Positions 42,532 to 51,042 of a DNA stretch of 64,000 bases are shown here, in pieces. Position numbers and translations under genes: made by a program. This DNA comes from Glacieibacterium sp965200405 (GTDB taxonomy: Bacteria > Pseudomonadota > Alphaproteobacteria > Sphingomonadales > Sphingomonadaceae): contig NZ_OZ241356.1 of NCBI RefSeq assembly GCF_965200405.1, positions 3,224,001 to 3,288,000 on the forward strand. The letters are read 5' to 3'. The first letter of the stretch is position 1, and each line of letters opens with the position of its first letter. The notes under the pieces were generated by a model that was not told the origin of the DNA, ran no database searches, and saw nothing but the letters and a program-made list of their open reading frames with translations.

Positions 42532-43833
42532 TTACTCAGCCGCGATCTTCATCGCGTCGCCTGCCAAAAATTGGGCATTCTCCGTCGACTCCCCAAGCGC
42601 GGTCGTCGAGGACGAGCCGCCCGAGATCGCCATCGCGACGGCATCGAAATAGCCGGTGCCGACTTCGCGCTGGTGGCGCGTTGCGGTGTAGCCGTTCTTC
42701 TCGGAGGCGAACTCGGCCTGCTGCAGCTCCGAATAAGCCGCCATGCCGCGCTCCTTGTAGCCGCGCGCCAGTTCGAACATGCCGTGGTTCAACTGGTGGA
42801 AACCGGCGAGCGTGACGAACTGGAACTTGTACCCCATCGCGCCCAGCTCGCGCTGGTATTTAGCGATGGTGTCCTTGTCGAGATTGGCCTCCCAGTTGAA
42901 CGACGGCGAGCAATTGTACGCCAGCATCTTGTTCGGATGCTCCTTCTTGATCGCTTCGGCGAAGCGCCGTGCATCATCGAGGTTGGGCTTCGATGTCTCC
43001 CACCACAGCAGGTCTGCGTGCTCGGCGAACGAGATGCCGCGCTTGATGCAGTGATCGACGCCGGTGCCGGGCTTCAGGCGGAAGAAGCCTTCAGGGGTAC
43101 GCTCGCCGGTGATGAACTCATGGTCGCGCTCGTCGACGTCGGAGGTCAGCAGCATGGCGCTCTCGGCATCGGTGCGCGCGCAGATCACCGTCGCGACGCC
43201 CGAGACGTCCGCCGCCAGCCGTGCCGCGTCGAGGTTGCGGATATGCGCCTGGGTCGGGATCAGCACCTTGCCGCCAAGGTGGCCGCACTTCTTCTCCGAC
43301 GCGAGTTGGTCCTCGTAATGGACGCCCGCCGCTCCGGCCTCGATGTAGGCCTTCATGATCTCGAAGCAGTTCAGCGGGCCGCCGAAACCGGCTTCGGCAT
43401 CGGCGACGATCGGCGCGAACCAGTCGCGCTGAACGCCGCCTTCGCTGTGCTCGATCTGATCGGCGCGCTGCAAGGTGCGGTTGATCTTGCGGCACAATTC
43501 AGGGCCGGCGTTGGCGGGGTACAGCGACTGGTCGGGATACATGGCGCCGGCAGTGTTGGCATCGGCGGCGACCTGCCAGCCGCTGAGGTAGATCGCCTTC
43601 AGCCCGGCGCGGACCATCTGCATCGCCTGGTTGCCGCTGAGTGCACCGAGCGCGTTGACGTAATCCTCCGACTTCAAGATTTCCCAAAGCGTCGCCGCAC
43701 CACGCTTAGCCAGCGTATGCTCGACCTGCACCGAGCCGCGCAGACGGGCGACGTCTTCGGCGGAATAGGGCCGCTTGATGCCGTCGAAACGGCCGGCGGA
43801 GGCGTCTGGGATCAGTTCGGCAAAGCTCGTCAT
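42532..43833 (-). CDS. aceA: isocitrate lyase
   Basis: First enzyme of the glyoxylate shunt, isocitrate to glyoxylate + succinate. It is 433 residues. The catalytic loop KKCGHLGGK is intact; other motifs are WQVAADANTAG, PIVADAEAGFGG, GVHYEDQLASEKK and NCSPSFNW. Start ATG 43833; a longer in-frame start upstream is leader sequence. Divergent from its probable regulator and next to aceB. Confidence 0.97.
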   Translation of the reverse strand: MTSFAELIPDASAGRFDGIKRPYSAEDVARLRGSVQVEHTLAKRGAATLWEILKSEDYVNALGALSGNQAMQMVRAGLKAIYLSGWQVAADANTAGAMYPDQSLYPANAGPELCRKINRTLQRADQIEHSEGGVQRDWFAPIVADAEAGFGGPLNCFEIMKAYIEAGAAGVHYEDQLASEKKCGHLGGKVLIPTQAHIRNLDAARLAADVSGVATVICARTDAESAMLLTSDVDERDHEFITGERTPEGFFRLKPGTGVDHCIKRGISFAEHADLLWWETSKPNLDDARRFAEAIKKEHPNKMLAYNCSPSFNWEANLDKDTIAKYQRELGAMGYKFQFVTLAGFHQLNHGMFELARGYKERGMAAYSELQQAEFASEKNGYTATRHQREVGTGYFDAVAMAISGGSSSTTALGESTENAQFLAGDAMKIAAE

Positions 43834-44043
43834 GGCTGCAGTCCTTTTGACCATTTCTTTACAACTACCGGCGGGTGATGCTTTGCACCTTCCCGCCGAT
43901 CCTCCCCGAAACGCTATAGATGCGCTGTGCAACCGCAGCGTTGCAGGGTCAATCGGGCTTGTCGTCAAAATCGTGTGGAGATGTGTGGAAACGTTCGATC
44001 AAACCTGTCACAGTGTACGTATTATTTACAATCGAGAGCGAGC
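43834..44043. promoter_or_regulatory. divergent promoter region between aceA and its regulator
   Basis: A 210-base intergenic region that must hold the promoters of leftward aceA and the rightward XRE/DUF2083-type regulator. It contains the inverted repeat TGCAAC-N6-GTTGCA (43928-43945) and a separate TTTGCA (43882-43887). The RamB box of Corynebacterium, regulator of the same genes, has a TTTGCAA core. Resemblance is suggestive only. Confidence 0.5.
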
Positions 44044-45426
44044 ATGGCTGCCGACCAGAAGATCTTCGCCGGTCCCCGCCTGCGCCGCCTGCGGATTGCA
44101 CAGGCGCTGACCCAGACGCGGATGGCGGCCGACCTCGGCGTGTCGGTGAGCTACCTCAACCTGATCGAGCGCAACCAGCGGCCACTCAGCGCAACTTTCC
44201 TGCTCAAGCTGGCTGGGACCTACAACCTCGACCTGCGCCAGTTGACCGGCGACGACGGCGATGCGGTCGCATCCGAACTGGCGCGCGTCTTCGGCGATCC
44301 GGCACTGCACGGCATCGAGATCGGGCGTGCCGAGCTGGCCGAGGTCGCTTCTGCCTCGCCCGGTATCGCCCAGGCCCTGCTCCGACTCCACGCGCTGCTC
44401 GACGGCGATACCGTACGCGCCGACCCTGAGGCCAACCCGATCGAGGCGGTCACCGACCTGCTGCTCGACCGCCGCAACCACTTCCCCGAACTCGACACCG
44501 CCTGCGAAGCGCTCGCCGACGAACTGCGGCTGGCGGCGGGCGACCTGCGCTCCGCGATTTCCGACCGGCTGCGCGTCCGCCACGGGCTCAGCGTCCGCAT
44601 CCTGCCCGCCGAGATCATGCCCAACCTGCTGCGCCGCCTCGACCTTCACTCGCGCCAGTTGCAGCTGTCGGAGAGCCTCGACGCCGCCAGCCGGACCTTT
44701 GCCGCCGCCGCCCAACTGGCGCTCAGCGAACTCCGCCCGGCTATCGAAGCCGCGCTGGCCGGGGCCAACCTTCCCACCAAGGAGGCGCAACGCCTCGGCA
44801 CCCAGACGCTAGTCAACTATGCCGCCGCCGCGATCATGATGCCGTACGGCCGCTTTCACGCCGCCTGCGAATCGCTCGGCTACGACATCGAGATGCTGCA
44901 GGCGCGCTTCGGCGCGGGGTTCGAGCAGGTCGCCCACCGGCTGACGACGCTGCAGCGCCCCGGCGCCCGCGGCGTGCCGTTCTTCATGCTACGCGTCGAC
45001 CGCGCCGGTAACATCAGCAAGCGCTTCGCCGCGGCGCGCTCGACGCTGGCGGCGCGTGGTGGCGGCTGCCCGTTATGGACGCTGCACGCTGCCTTCGACC
45101 GCCCGGGTGCCATCGTCCGCCAGATCGTCGAGACGGAGGACGGCGCGCGCTTCCTGACGGTGACCCGGACCGTACGCAGCTACACCATGGGCTATGGCGA
45201 GCCGCGACCGGAGTTCGCCATCCTGCTCGGCTGCGACCTCGGCCATGCCCGACCGCTGGCCTACGCCTCCGGGCTGGACCTCGACGCACCGAGGGCTACG
45301 CCGATCGGCCTGGGTTGCGCATCGTGCGAACGTACCGCATGTCGCCAGCGCAGCCTGCCGCCGCGCGGTCGTCGCCTCGTCGTCGACGAGCGCACGCGTG
45401 GCGTCACCCCGTTCAGGTTCGCATAG
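44044..45426 (+). CDS. XRE-family short-chain acyl-CoA-type transcriptional regulator (RamB/ScfR-like)
   Basis: A 460-residue regulator. Residues 6-60 are an XRE helix-turn-helix (LTQTRMAADLGVSVSYLNLIERNQRP). A helical segment and an IrrE/ImmA-like region whose metallopeptidase motif is lost (LALSELRPAIEAAL instead of HExxH) follow. The C-terminal DUF2083-type domain has conserved cysteines in GLGCASCERTACRQRSLP. Family members regulate glyoxylate-shunt and propionyl/acetyl-CoA genes. Its position between aceA (divergent) and aceB (13 bases downstream, same strand) makes it the likely local regulator. Confidence 0.88.
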   Translation: MAADQKIFAGPRLRRLRIAQALTQTRMAADLGVSVSYLNLIERNQRPLSATFLLKLAGTYNLDLRQLTGDDGDAVASELARVFGDPALHGIEIGRAELAEVASASPGIAQALLRLHALLDGDTVRADPEANPIEAVTDLLLDRRNHFPELDTACEALADELRLAAGDLRSAISDRLRVRHGLSVRILPAEIMPNLLRRLDLHSRQLQLSESLDAASRTFAAAAQLALSELRPAIEAALAGANLPTKEAQRLGTQTLVNYAAAAIMMPYGRFHAACESLGYDIEMLQARFGAGFEQVAHRLTTLQRPGARGVPFFMLRVDRAGNISKRFAAARSTLAARGGGCPLWTLHAAFDRPGAIVRQIVETEDGARFLTVTRTVRSYTMGYGEPRPEFAILLGCDLGHARPLAYASGLDLDAPRATPIGLGCASCERTACRQRSLPPRGRRLVVDERTRGVTPFRFA

Positions 45427-45439
45427 ACCGGAGAGCAAC

Positions 45440-47023
45440 ATGGCCGTCCACGGCGTACACATCACCGGGACGATGAAGCCCGGCTTCGAGACCATCCTGA
45501 CCGACGCGGCATTGCTGTTCGTCGCCAGCCTCCACCGCATGTACGAGCCGACGCGGCAATCGCTGCTGCGCGCCCGCGACCAGCGCCAGGCGTGGTGGGA
45601 CGAAGGCAATGAAATCGACTTCGCGCCCGAGACATCGTCGGTCCGTGATGGAGACTGGCAGATCGCGGGCTCGCCCGCCGACCTGCAGGATCGCCGCGTC
45701 GAGATCACCGGGCCGGTCGACCGCAAGATGGTCATCAACGCGCTGAATTCGGGCGCCAGATGCTTCATGGCGGACTTCGAGGACGCCTCCACGCCCATGT
45801 GGGAGATCATGCTCGAGGGCCAGATCAACCTGCGCGACGCGGTCGACCGCACGATCACTTTCGAGGACAAGGGCAAGAGCTACAAGCTCAACGAAAAGGT
45901 GGCGACGCTGCTGATCCGCCCGCGCGGCTGGCATCTGCCCGAAGCGCACATGCTGGTCGATGGCGAGCCCGTCGCCGGCGCGCTGTTCGATTTCGGGCTG
46001 TACTTTTTCCACAACGCCCGGCGGCTGGTGGCGAACGGCAGCGGTCCGTATTTCTACCTGCCCAAGCTCGAGCATTATCTCGAGGCGCGGCTGTGGAACA
46101 ACGTCTTCGTCTACGCCCAATCGGTGCTCGGGCTGCCGGTCGGCACCATCAAGGGCACCGTGCTGATCGAGACTCTCCCCGGCGCCTTCATGGCGGACGA
46201 GATCCTGTACGAGCTTCGCGACCATGTCTCGGCGCTCAACTGCGGTCGCTGGGACTATATCTTCAGCTTCATCAAGACCTTCCGCAACTCGTCGGCGCAT
46301 GTCCTGCCGGACAGGGCCGCAGTGAACATGATCGTCCCCTTCATGCGCGACTATGCGCTTCACGTCATTCGCACCTGCCACCGCCGCGGCGCACACGCGA
46401 TGGGCGGCATGTCGGCGTTCATCCCGGTCAAGGGCGACGATGCCGCTAATGACAGGGCCTTTGCCGCCGTCCGCGCCGACAAGGAGCGCGAGGCAAGCAT
46501 CGGCCATGACGGCACCTGGGTTGCCCACCCCGGGCTGGTCGGCGTCGCCATGGAGGTCTTCGACCGGATCATGCCGGGGCCCAATCAGCTCGGCCGGATA
46601 CCCGAAGGCTCGGTGACTGCCGAGCAATTGACCACCCCTGCCCCCGGTCCCAAGTCGCTGGCCGGGTTGACCAACAACGTCAATGTCGGCATCGGCTACA
46701 TCGCTTCCTGGCTGCGCGGCGCCGGTGCTGCTCCACTGCACAACCTCATGGAGGACGCCGCCACCGCCGAGATCTGCCGTACCCAGCTCTGGCAATGGCG
46801 TGCCAACGACGTCGTCCTCGACAGCGGGGAGCCTGTCGATGAGGCGCTGATCGAACGAGTGATCGGCGAGCAACTAAAGGTCTGGAAAGCCGACGTTGGC
46901 GGCGACCATTTTGCAGCAGGCAAGTTCGCCGAGGCCGCAGAGGTGTTCCGTGCTCTCGTGCTGGCCGACAAGTTGGAGCCGTTCTTGACGCTGCCAGCAT
47001 ATCAGCACTATTTCAGCAAATAG
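45440..47023 (+). CDS. aceB: malate synthase A
   Basis: Second glyoxylate-shunt enzyme, glyoxylate + acetyl-CoA to malate. It has 527 residues, the normal length for isoform A. Motifs: MADFEDASTPMWEIMLEGQINL, LLIRPRGWHLPEAH, TVLIETLPGAFMADEILYELR, GRWDYIFSFIKTF, and GTWVAHPGLV. ATG 45440 has a GGAGAG site and directly follows the regulator gene, so the two are probably cotranscribed. Confidence 0.97.
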   Translation: MAVHGVHITGTMKPGFETILTDAALLFVASLHRMYEPTRQSLLRARDQRQAWWDEGNEIDFAPETSSVRDGDWQIAGSPADLQDRRVEITGPVDRKMVINALNSGARCFMADFEDASTPMWEIMLEGQINLRDAVDRTITFEDKGKSYKLNEKVATLLIRPRGWHLPEAHMLVDGEPVAGALFDFGLYFFHNARRLVANGSGPYFYLPKLEHYLEARLWNNVFVYAQSVLGLPVGTIKGTVLIETLPGAFMADEILYELRDHVSALNCGRWDYIFSFIKTFRNSSAHVLPDRAAVNMIVPFMRDYALHVIRTCHRRGAHAMGGMSAFIPVKGDDAANDRAFAAVRADKEREASIGHDGTWVAHPGLVGVAMEVFDRIMPGPNQLGRIPEGSVTAEQLTTPAPGPKSLAGLTNNVNVGIGYIASWLRGAGAAPLHNLMEDAATAEICRTQLWQWRANDVVLDSGEPVDEALIERVIGEQLKVWKADVGGDHFAAGKFAEAAEVFRALVLADKLEPFLTLPAYQHYFSK

Positions 47024-47077
47024 CATTCATCGCCGTTGTGGCATCGGCGGAGATGCGAAGATCGACGATAGCTGCTC

Positions 47078-47710
47078 TCAGCTCTCCAACCGCCATGCCA
47101 CGACCGCGAGCCCCAGCAGCGCCAACGCCGCAATCCAGAGCGCTTCAAGGCCAAAAATCGGATAGGCCAGCGCACCGATCACGGCGCCGCCGACCAGTCC
47201 GGACCACAGTCCTAGATACGGCAACCATCCCCAGCGCTCGCCGCCCGTCAAAGCGGTCGCCAGATGTTGCCCAGTCTTGACCAGCGCACCGGTCATGTAG
47301 GTGACGCCAAGCCGCACCTCGCCGCCTGTCTCGAAAACCGTATTCTCAGCGCCCATAGCCAGGGCTGCGAGCGCGAATACGCTCCACATCGGCCCAATGC
47401 GAACCATCAGAGCAGCCATCGCAACGATCGTTGCAACCAGTAGCAACACCACAGGCCGCCGGACTCGACCCACGGTTCTCCCAAGCAAGGATCCGATTAT
47501 CACGCCCGCGACGAACGAAGCGATCAGACCCGCTGCCGCCGCAGCGGTCATGACCGCCATAGGAGCAGCAACGGCCATCCGGGTCGAATTGCCGCTCATG
47601 AACGAGACGAAGAAGCCGCCCGTCCCGATAAACCCGACCGCATCGACAAATCCCGCGACCGCCGACATGCACGCCGCCAGCGTCCGCCACCGGGCGTCGA
47701 ACTGCTTCAT
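47078..47710 (-). CDS. DUF1275 (YoaK) family membrane protein
   Basis: A 210-residue protein with about six hydrophobic helices and the DUF1275 N-terminal features ACMSAVAGFVDAVGFIGTGGFFVSFMSGNSTRM. The GN(S/T)T and the following hydrophobic runs are characteristic. Function in bacteria is unknown. It converges on aceB (54-base gap). An operator-like inverted repeat lies 46 bases upstream of its start. Confidence 0.88.
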   Translation of the reverse strand: MKQFDARWRTLAACMSAVAGFVDAVGFIGTGGFFVSFMSGNSTRMAVAAPMAVMTAAAAAGLIASFVAGVIIGSLLGRTVGRVRRPVVLLLVATIVAMAALMVRIGPMWSVFALAALAMGAENTVFETGGEVRLGVTYMTGALVKTGQHLATALTGGERWGWLPYLGLWSGLVGGAVIGALAYPIFGLEALWIAALALLGLAVVAWRLES

Positions 47711-47755
47711 CGAGCGTGTGCACTCATGCCTGCAGCAAGCGCCCGTAAGCCGCGA

Positions 47756-47774
47756 TTGTCATTCGATATGACAA
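47756..47774. promoter_or_regulatory. inverted repeat TTGTCAT-N5-ATGACAA
   Basis: Perfect 7-bp arms with a 5-base spacer, upstream of the DUF1275 gene. It has the size and symmetry expected of a TetR/MarR/GntR-type operator. Confidence 0.45.
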
Positions 47775-47819
47775 GGCTCAGCCTAATAGTCAGGATTGTT
47801 CGACCCGGCCGGACAGAAG

Positions 47820-47850
47820 ACCGCCGCCTCCAATCAATGAAGACGGCGGT
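47820..47850 (-). terminator. hairpin downstream of pckA
   Basis: ACCGCCG/CGGCGGT arms (7 bp, long 17-base loop) lie 27 bases beyond the pckA stop. No clear U-tract, so low-to-moderate support. Confidence 0.4.
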
Positions 47851-47876
47851 AGCCGATCAGAAAGGTGAGGTTGGCG

Positions 47877-49469
47877 TCAAGCTGCCTTGGGCGCAGCCTC
47901 GCGAACGCCAGCATCGACGTGATCCTCGAACTGGGCGAAGTTATCGATGAACAACTTCACCAGCCCCGCTGCCTTGACGTCGTAAGCATCCTTGTCGGCC
48001 CAGGTAGCACGCGGATCGAGGATGAGCTGGTCGACGCCAGCAACGACGATCGGCACCTGGAAGCCGAAATTCGGATCGGTCCGCATCGGTGCATTATTCA
48101 GCGAACCGTCGAGCGCGGCGTTGAGCAGCGCGCGGGTGACCCGGATCGGCATGCGCTTGCCAACGCCATAGATGCCGCCGGTCCAACCGGTGTTGACCAG
48201 CCAGACATCGACGCCGCCCTTGGCGATACGCTCCTTCAGGAGGTTGCCGTAGACCGACGGATGACGCGGCATGAACGGCGCTCCGAAGCAGGTCGAGAAG
48301 GTGGCGTCGGGCTCTGTCACCCCGATCTCGGTACCTGCGACCCTGGCGGTGTAGCCGGAGAGGAAGTGGTACATTGCCTGCGCCGGGGTCAGCTTGGCAA
48401 TCGGAGGCAGGATGCCGAAAGCGTCGGCGGTCAGCATGATGATGTTCTTGGGTACCGGCCCGAGATTGTCGCTGCTGGCGTTCGGGATGAAGTCGATCGG
48501 GTAGGAAGCGCGACTGTTCTCCGCCAGCGCATTGTCGTCGAGATCGATTTCGCGCGTATCGGGATCGATCACGACATTCTCCAGCACAGTACCGAAGCGC
48601 TTGGTCGTCGCGTAGATCTCGGGCTCGGCCTCTGGCGACAGGCGGATTGCCTTGGCGTAGCAGCCGCCTTCGAAATTGAAGACCGCCGTATCCGACCAGC
48701 CATGCTCGTCGTCGCCGATCAGGGTGCGCGACGCATCCGCGCTGAGCGTCGTCTTGCCGGTGCCGCTGAGACCGAAGAACACCGCGGTATCGCCATTCGC
48801 GCCGATGTTGGCTGAGCAATGCATCGGCATCACGCCCTGCACCGGCAGTAGGTAGTTGAGGATCGAGAACACCGACTTCTTCATCTCGCCGGCATATTTC
48901 GTGCCGCCGATCAGTATGGTCTTGCCCTCGAAGTCGACGGCGATGATCGTCTCCGACCGGCAGCCGTGACGCGCCGGATCGGCCTTGAAGCTCGGCAGGT
49001 CGACGATCGTGAACTCCGGCAGGAAGTCGGCGAGTTCAGCCTCCTCCGGCCGCACCAGCATCGTGCGGATGAACATCGAGTGCCACGCGTATTCGGTGAT
49101 TACGCGAACCTGGACGCGGTACTCGGGCTGCGATCCGCCGAACAGGTCCTGGACGAACAGCGTGTCCTTCTCGGCCAGCGCGGCAGCGAAATCGGCCTTG
49201 ATCGTGGCGAACTGCTCCGGGCTGATCGGCCTGTTGGTCTTGCCCCACCAGATCACCGGGCCGGTGACGTCGTCCTTGACGATGAACTTGTCATTTGCCG
49301 AGCGGCCGGTGTGCTTGCCAGTCTCGACGACGAGTGCGCCGTCCTTCGACAGCAGGCCCTCGCCCCGCGCCACGGCCTGCTCGATCAGCGCCGCAGTTCC
49401 AAGGTTCCAGTGCAGGGTCGCATTGGTCGTGAAGCCTTGCGTGTCGAGGCCAGTACGGGAAGCAGTCAA
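47877..49469 (-). CDS. pckA: phosphoenolpyruvate carboxykinase (ATP)
   Basis: Gluconeogenic enzyme, oxaloacetate + ATP to PEP + CO2 + ADP. It has 530 residues. The P-loop is GLSGTGKTTLSAD, followed by LIGDDEHGWSD (kinase 2). An oxaloacetate-site region has ILIGGTKYAGEMKKS and the R-x-GGxYG region is WTGGIYGVGKRM. ATG 49469 with GGAGAC upstream. The neighbourhood with chvI/chvG matches the arrangement known in rhizobia, where the ChvGI system sits by pckA. Confidence 0.97.
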   Translation of the reverse strand: MTASRTGLDTQGFTTNATLHWNLGTAALIEQAVARGEGLLSKDGALVVETGKHTGRSANDKFIVKDDVTGPVIWWGKTNRPISPEQFATIKADFAAALAEKDTLFVQDLFGGSQPEYRVQVRVITEYAWHSMFIRTMLVRPEEAELADFLPEFTIVDLPSFKADPARHGCRSETIIAVDFEGKTILIGGTKYAGEMKKSVFSILNYLLPVQGVMPMHCSANIGANGDTAVFFGLSGTGKTTLSADASRTLIGDDEHGWSDTAVFNFEGGCYAKAIRLSPEAEPEIYATTKRFGTVLENVVIDPDTREIDLDDNALAENSRASYPIDFIPNASSDNLGPVPKNIIMLTADAFGILPPIAKLTPAQAMYHFLSGYTARVAGTEIGVTEPDATFSTCFGAPFMPRHPSVYGNLLKERIAKGGVDVWLVNTGWTGGIYGVGKRMPIRVTRALLNAALDGSLNNAPMRTDPNFGFQVPIVVAGVDQLILDPRATWADKDAYDVKAAGLVKLFIDNFAQFEDHVDAGVREAAPKAA

Positions 49470-49627
49470 GGGGGTCTCCTTGGAAATGAGAGATGGAAGC
49501 AGCGGGGGGCTGGCCTTCGTGATCCGCCGCTATTAGGCGAGATGCCGCCAGCACGTCAAAGTCATGGGTTAGATTCTTGCGCCCGTGGGAGGCCGCGCTG
49601 TGCCCGAAGCATGGGTCGCAGACAAAC

Positions 49628-49660
49628 GATGCCAGCCACGGCATCGCCGCGACTGGCATC
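49628..49660 (-). terminator. hairpin downstream of the DUF4142 gene
   Basis: GATGCCAG/CTGGCATC arms (8 bp, 17-base loop) begin 17 bases after the DUF4142 stop and are followed on the minus strand by GTTTGTC. Plausible terminator separating it from pckA. Confidence 0.5.
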
Positions 49661-49677
49661 ATCGTCTTTAGGAGCGA

Positions 49678-50187
49678 TCAGCGCCCGGTGGTTGTCGCAC
49701 CCTGCATGCCGCGCAACTCGTCCAGATGATGCTGGACGACAGGCACGATGCCGGTCGCGGCCTGCTTCAAGGCCGGCTTGTCGCCGCCCTGCGCATAGGT
49801 GGTGTGCAGCGCCAGCGCCTGCTCATGCGCCATCATCTGCTGCTTGACGTAGACCTTCTCCATGTCGGCGCCCTTGGCTGCCTTCAGGTCGGCGATCATC
49901 TTGGCCTGGGGCGGCAGCAGCTTGGGCGGTCCGGCGACGACGCCATCGGATTTGGCAGCGGCCGCGACCTGAGCGGTCGACTTGCTGTGATCGTCGATCA
50001 TCATCTGGGCGAAACTGCGGATCTTGGCGTCCTTTGCGGTCTTCAGGACCATCTGGCTCGACGTCTTTTCGTAAAGATCTCCCGACCCTGCCTGTTTGAC
50101 GAAGTCAGGCGCCTTGGTGGTCGGTGCGGCCGCGAGAGGTGCGGCGACGACCAGGCTGGTGGCGGCGAGCATAGCGAATCTGTTCAT
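49678..50187 (-). CDS. DUF4142 periplasmic protein
   Basis: A 169-residue exported protein. Signal peptide FAMLAATSLVVAAPLAAA, then a four-helix ferritin-like body: FVKQAGSGDLYEKTSSQM, IRSFAQMMIDDHSKSTAQV, KVYVKQQMMAHEQALALHTTY and AATGIVPVVQHHLDEL. Both DDHSKS and the late HHLDEL are DUF4142 landmarks. Members are often induced in general stress. An EcfG-type promoter candidate lies 30 bases upstream. It lies between pckA and chvI. Confidence 0.9.
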   Translation of the reverse strand: MNRFAMLAATSLVVAAPLAAAPTTKAPDFVKQAGSGDLYEKTSSQMVLKTAKDAKIRSFAQMMIDDHSKSTAQVAAAAKSDGVVAGPPKLLPPQAKMIADLKAAKGADMEKVYVKQQMMAHEQALALHTTYAQGGDKPALKQAATGIVPVVQHHLDELRGMQGATTTGR

Positions 50188-50216
50188 GACGATCTCCCAA
50201 TTTCAGTAAGTCGCCT

Positions 50217-50241
50217 AACCCCAGCATCAGGGGGCAGTTCC
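50217..50241 (-). promoter_or_regulatory. EcfG-type (general stress) promoter candidate
   Basis: The minus strand reads GGAAC (50241-50237), a 16-base spacer, then GGTT (50220-50217). This fits the alphaproteobacterial EcfG consensus GGAAC-N16/17-CGTT except for one base. It is 30 bases upstream of the DUF4142 start. Confidence 0.55.
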
Positions 50242-50316
50242 GCGTCGTACTTGCCACAGGGCCGCGGTATTGGCACAGCGTTGCGCTAGGCATTCGACGC
50301 CGCGCCCGGAGACCCT

Positions 50317-51042
50317 GTGTCCGCCACGATCGCTCTCGTCGACGACGACCGCAATATCCTCACTTCGGTGTCGATCGCCCTGCAAAGTGAAGGCTTTGCG
50401 GTTCGACTCTACTCCGATGGTGCAGCTGCGTTGAAAGCGCTGACGGAGAATCCGCCGGACCTGGCCGTCCTCGATATCAAGATGCCACGCATGGACGGGA
50501 TGGAATTGCTGAGGCGGCTGCGAGAAAAAACCGAACTGCCGGTGATTTTCCTGACGTCCAAGGATACCGAGATCGACGAGGCGCTCGGATTGGCGATGGG
50601 CGCCGACGATTATATCGGCAAGCCGTTCAGCCAGCGGCTGCTGATAGAGCGCATCCGCGCTGTTTTACGCCGCGTCGCCAGCCGTAGGGGCGAGCCGTTG
50701 GCCGAGGGCGAAACGGCGCCCGGCCCGGCCTTCACGCGCGGACGCCTGACCATGGATCCAGCGCGCCACCGAGTCAGCTGGGAGACGGCCGAGGGCAAGG
50801 CCGGCGACGTCGCGCTGACGGTCACCGAGTTCCTGATCCTGGAAGCGTTGGCCAGCCGCCCCGGCTTCGTCAAATCGCGCGACCAGTTGATGGACGCCGC
50901 CTATCAGGACGACGTCTACGTCGACGATCGAACGATCGACAGCCATATCAAGCGCTTGCGCAAGAAATTCCGGGCCGTCGACCGCGACTTCAAGGGGATC
51001 GAGACGCTCTATGGCGTCGGCTACCGCTTCAACGAAGCCTGA
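50317..51042 (+). CDS. chvI: response regulator ChvI
   Basis: A 241-residue OmpR-type regulator. Receiver domain: acidic pocket VDDDRN, phospho-Asp53 in LAVLDIKMPRMDG, the Thr/Lys pair in FLTSKDTE, and GADDYIGKPFSQRLL. The C-terminal winged helix has LTVTEFLILEALASRPG, DDVYVDDRTIDSHIKRLRKKFR and GVGYRFNE. Together with ChvG it forms the envelope/acid-stress system of alphaproteobacteria. GTG start at 50317; ends inside the 5' end of chvG. Confidence 0.95.
   Translation: MSATIALVDDDRNILTSVSIALQSEGFAVRLYSDGAAALKALTENPPDLAVLDIKMPRMDGMELLRRLREKTELPVIFLTSKDTEIDEALGLAMGADDYIGKPFSQRLLIERIRAVLRRVASRRGEPLAEGETAPGPAFTRGRLTMDPARHRVSWETAEGKAGDVALTVTEFLILEALASRPGFVKSRDQLMDAAYQDDVYVDDRTIDSHIKRLRKKFRAVDRDFKGIETLYGVGYRFNEA

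Noticed and set aside
45413..46873. 486-residue minus-strand frame over malate synthase
   Set aside because: Antisense to a fully motif-supported aceB; no recognisable family features.
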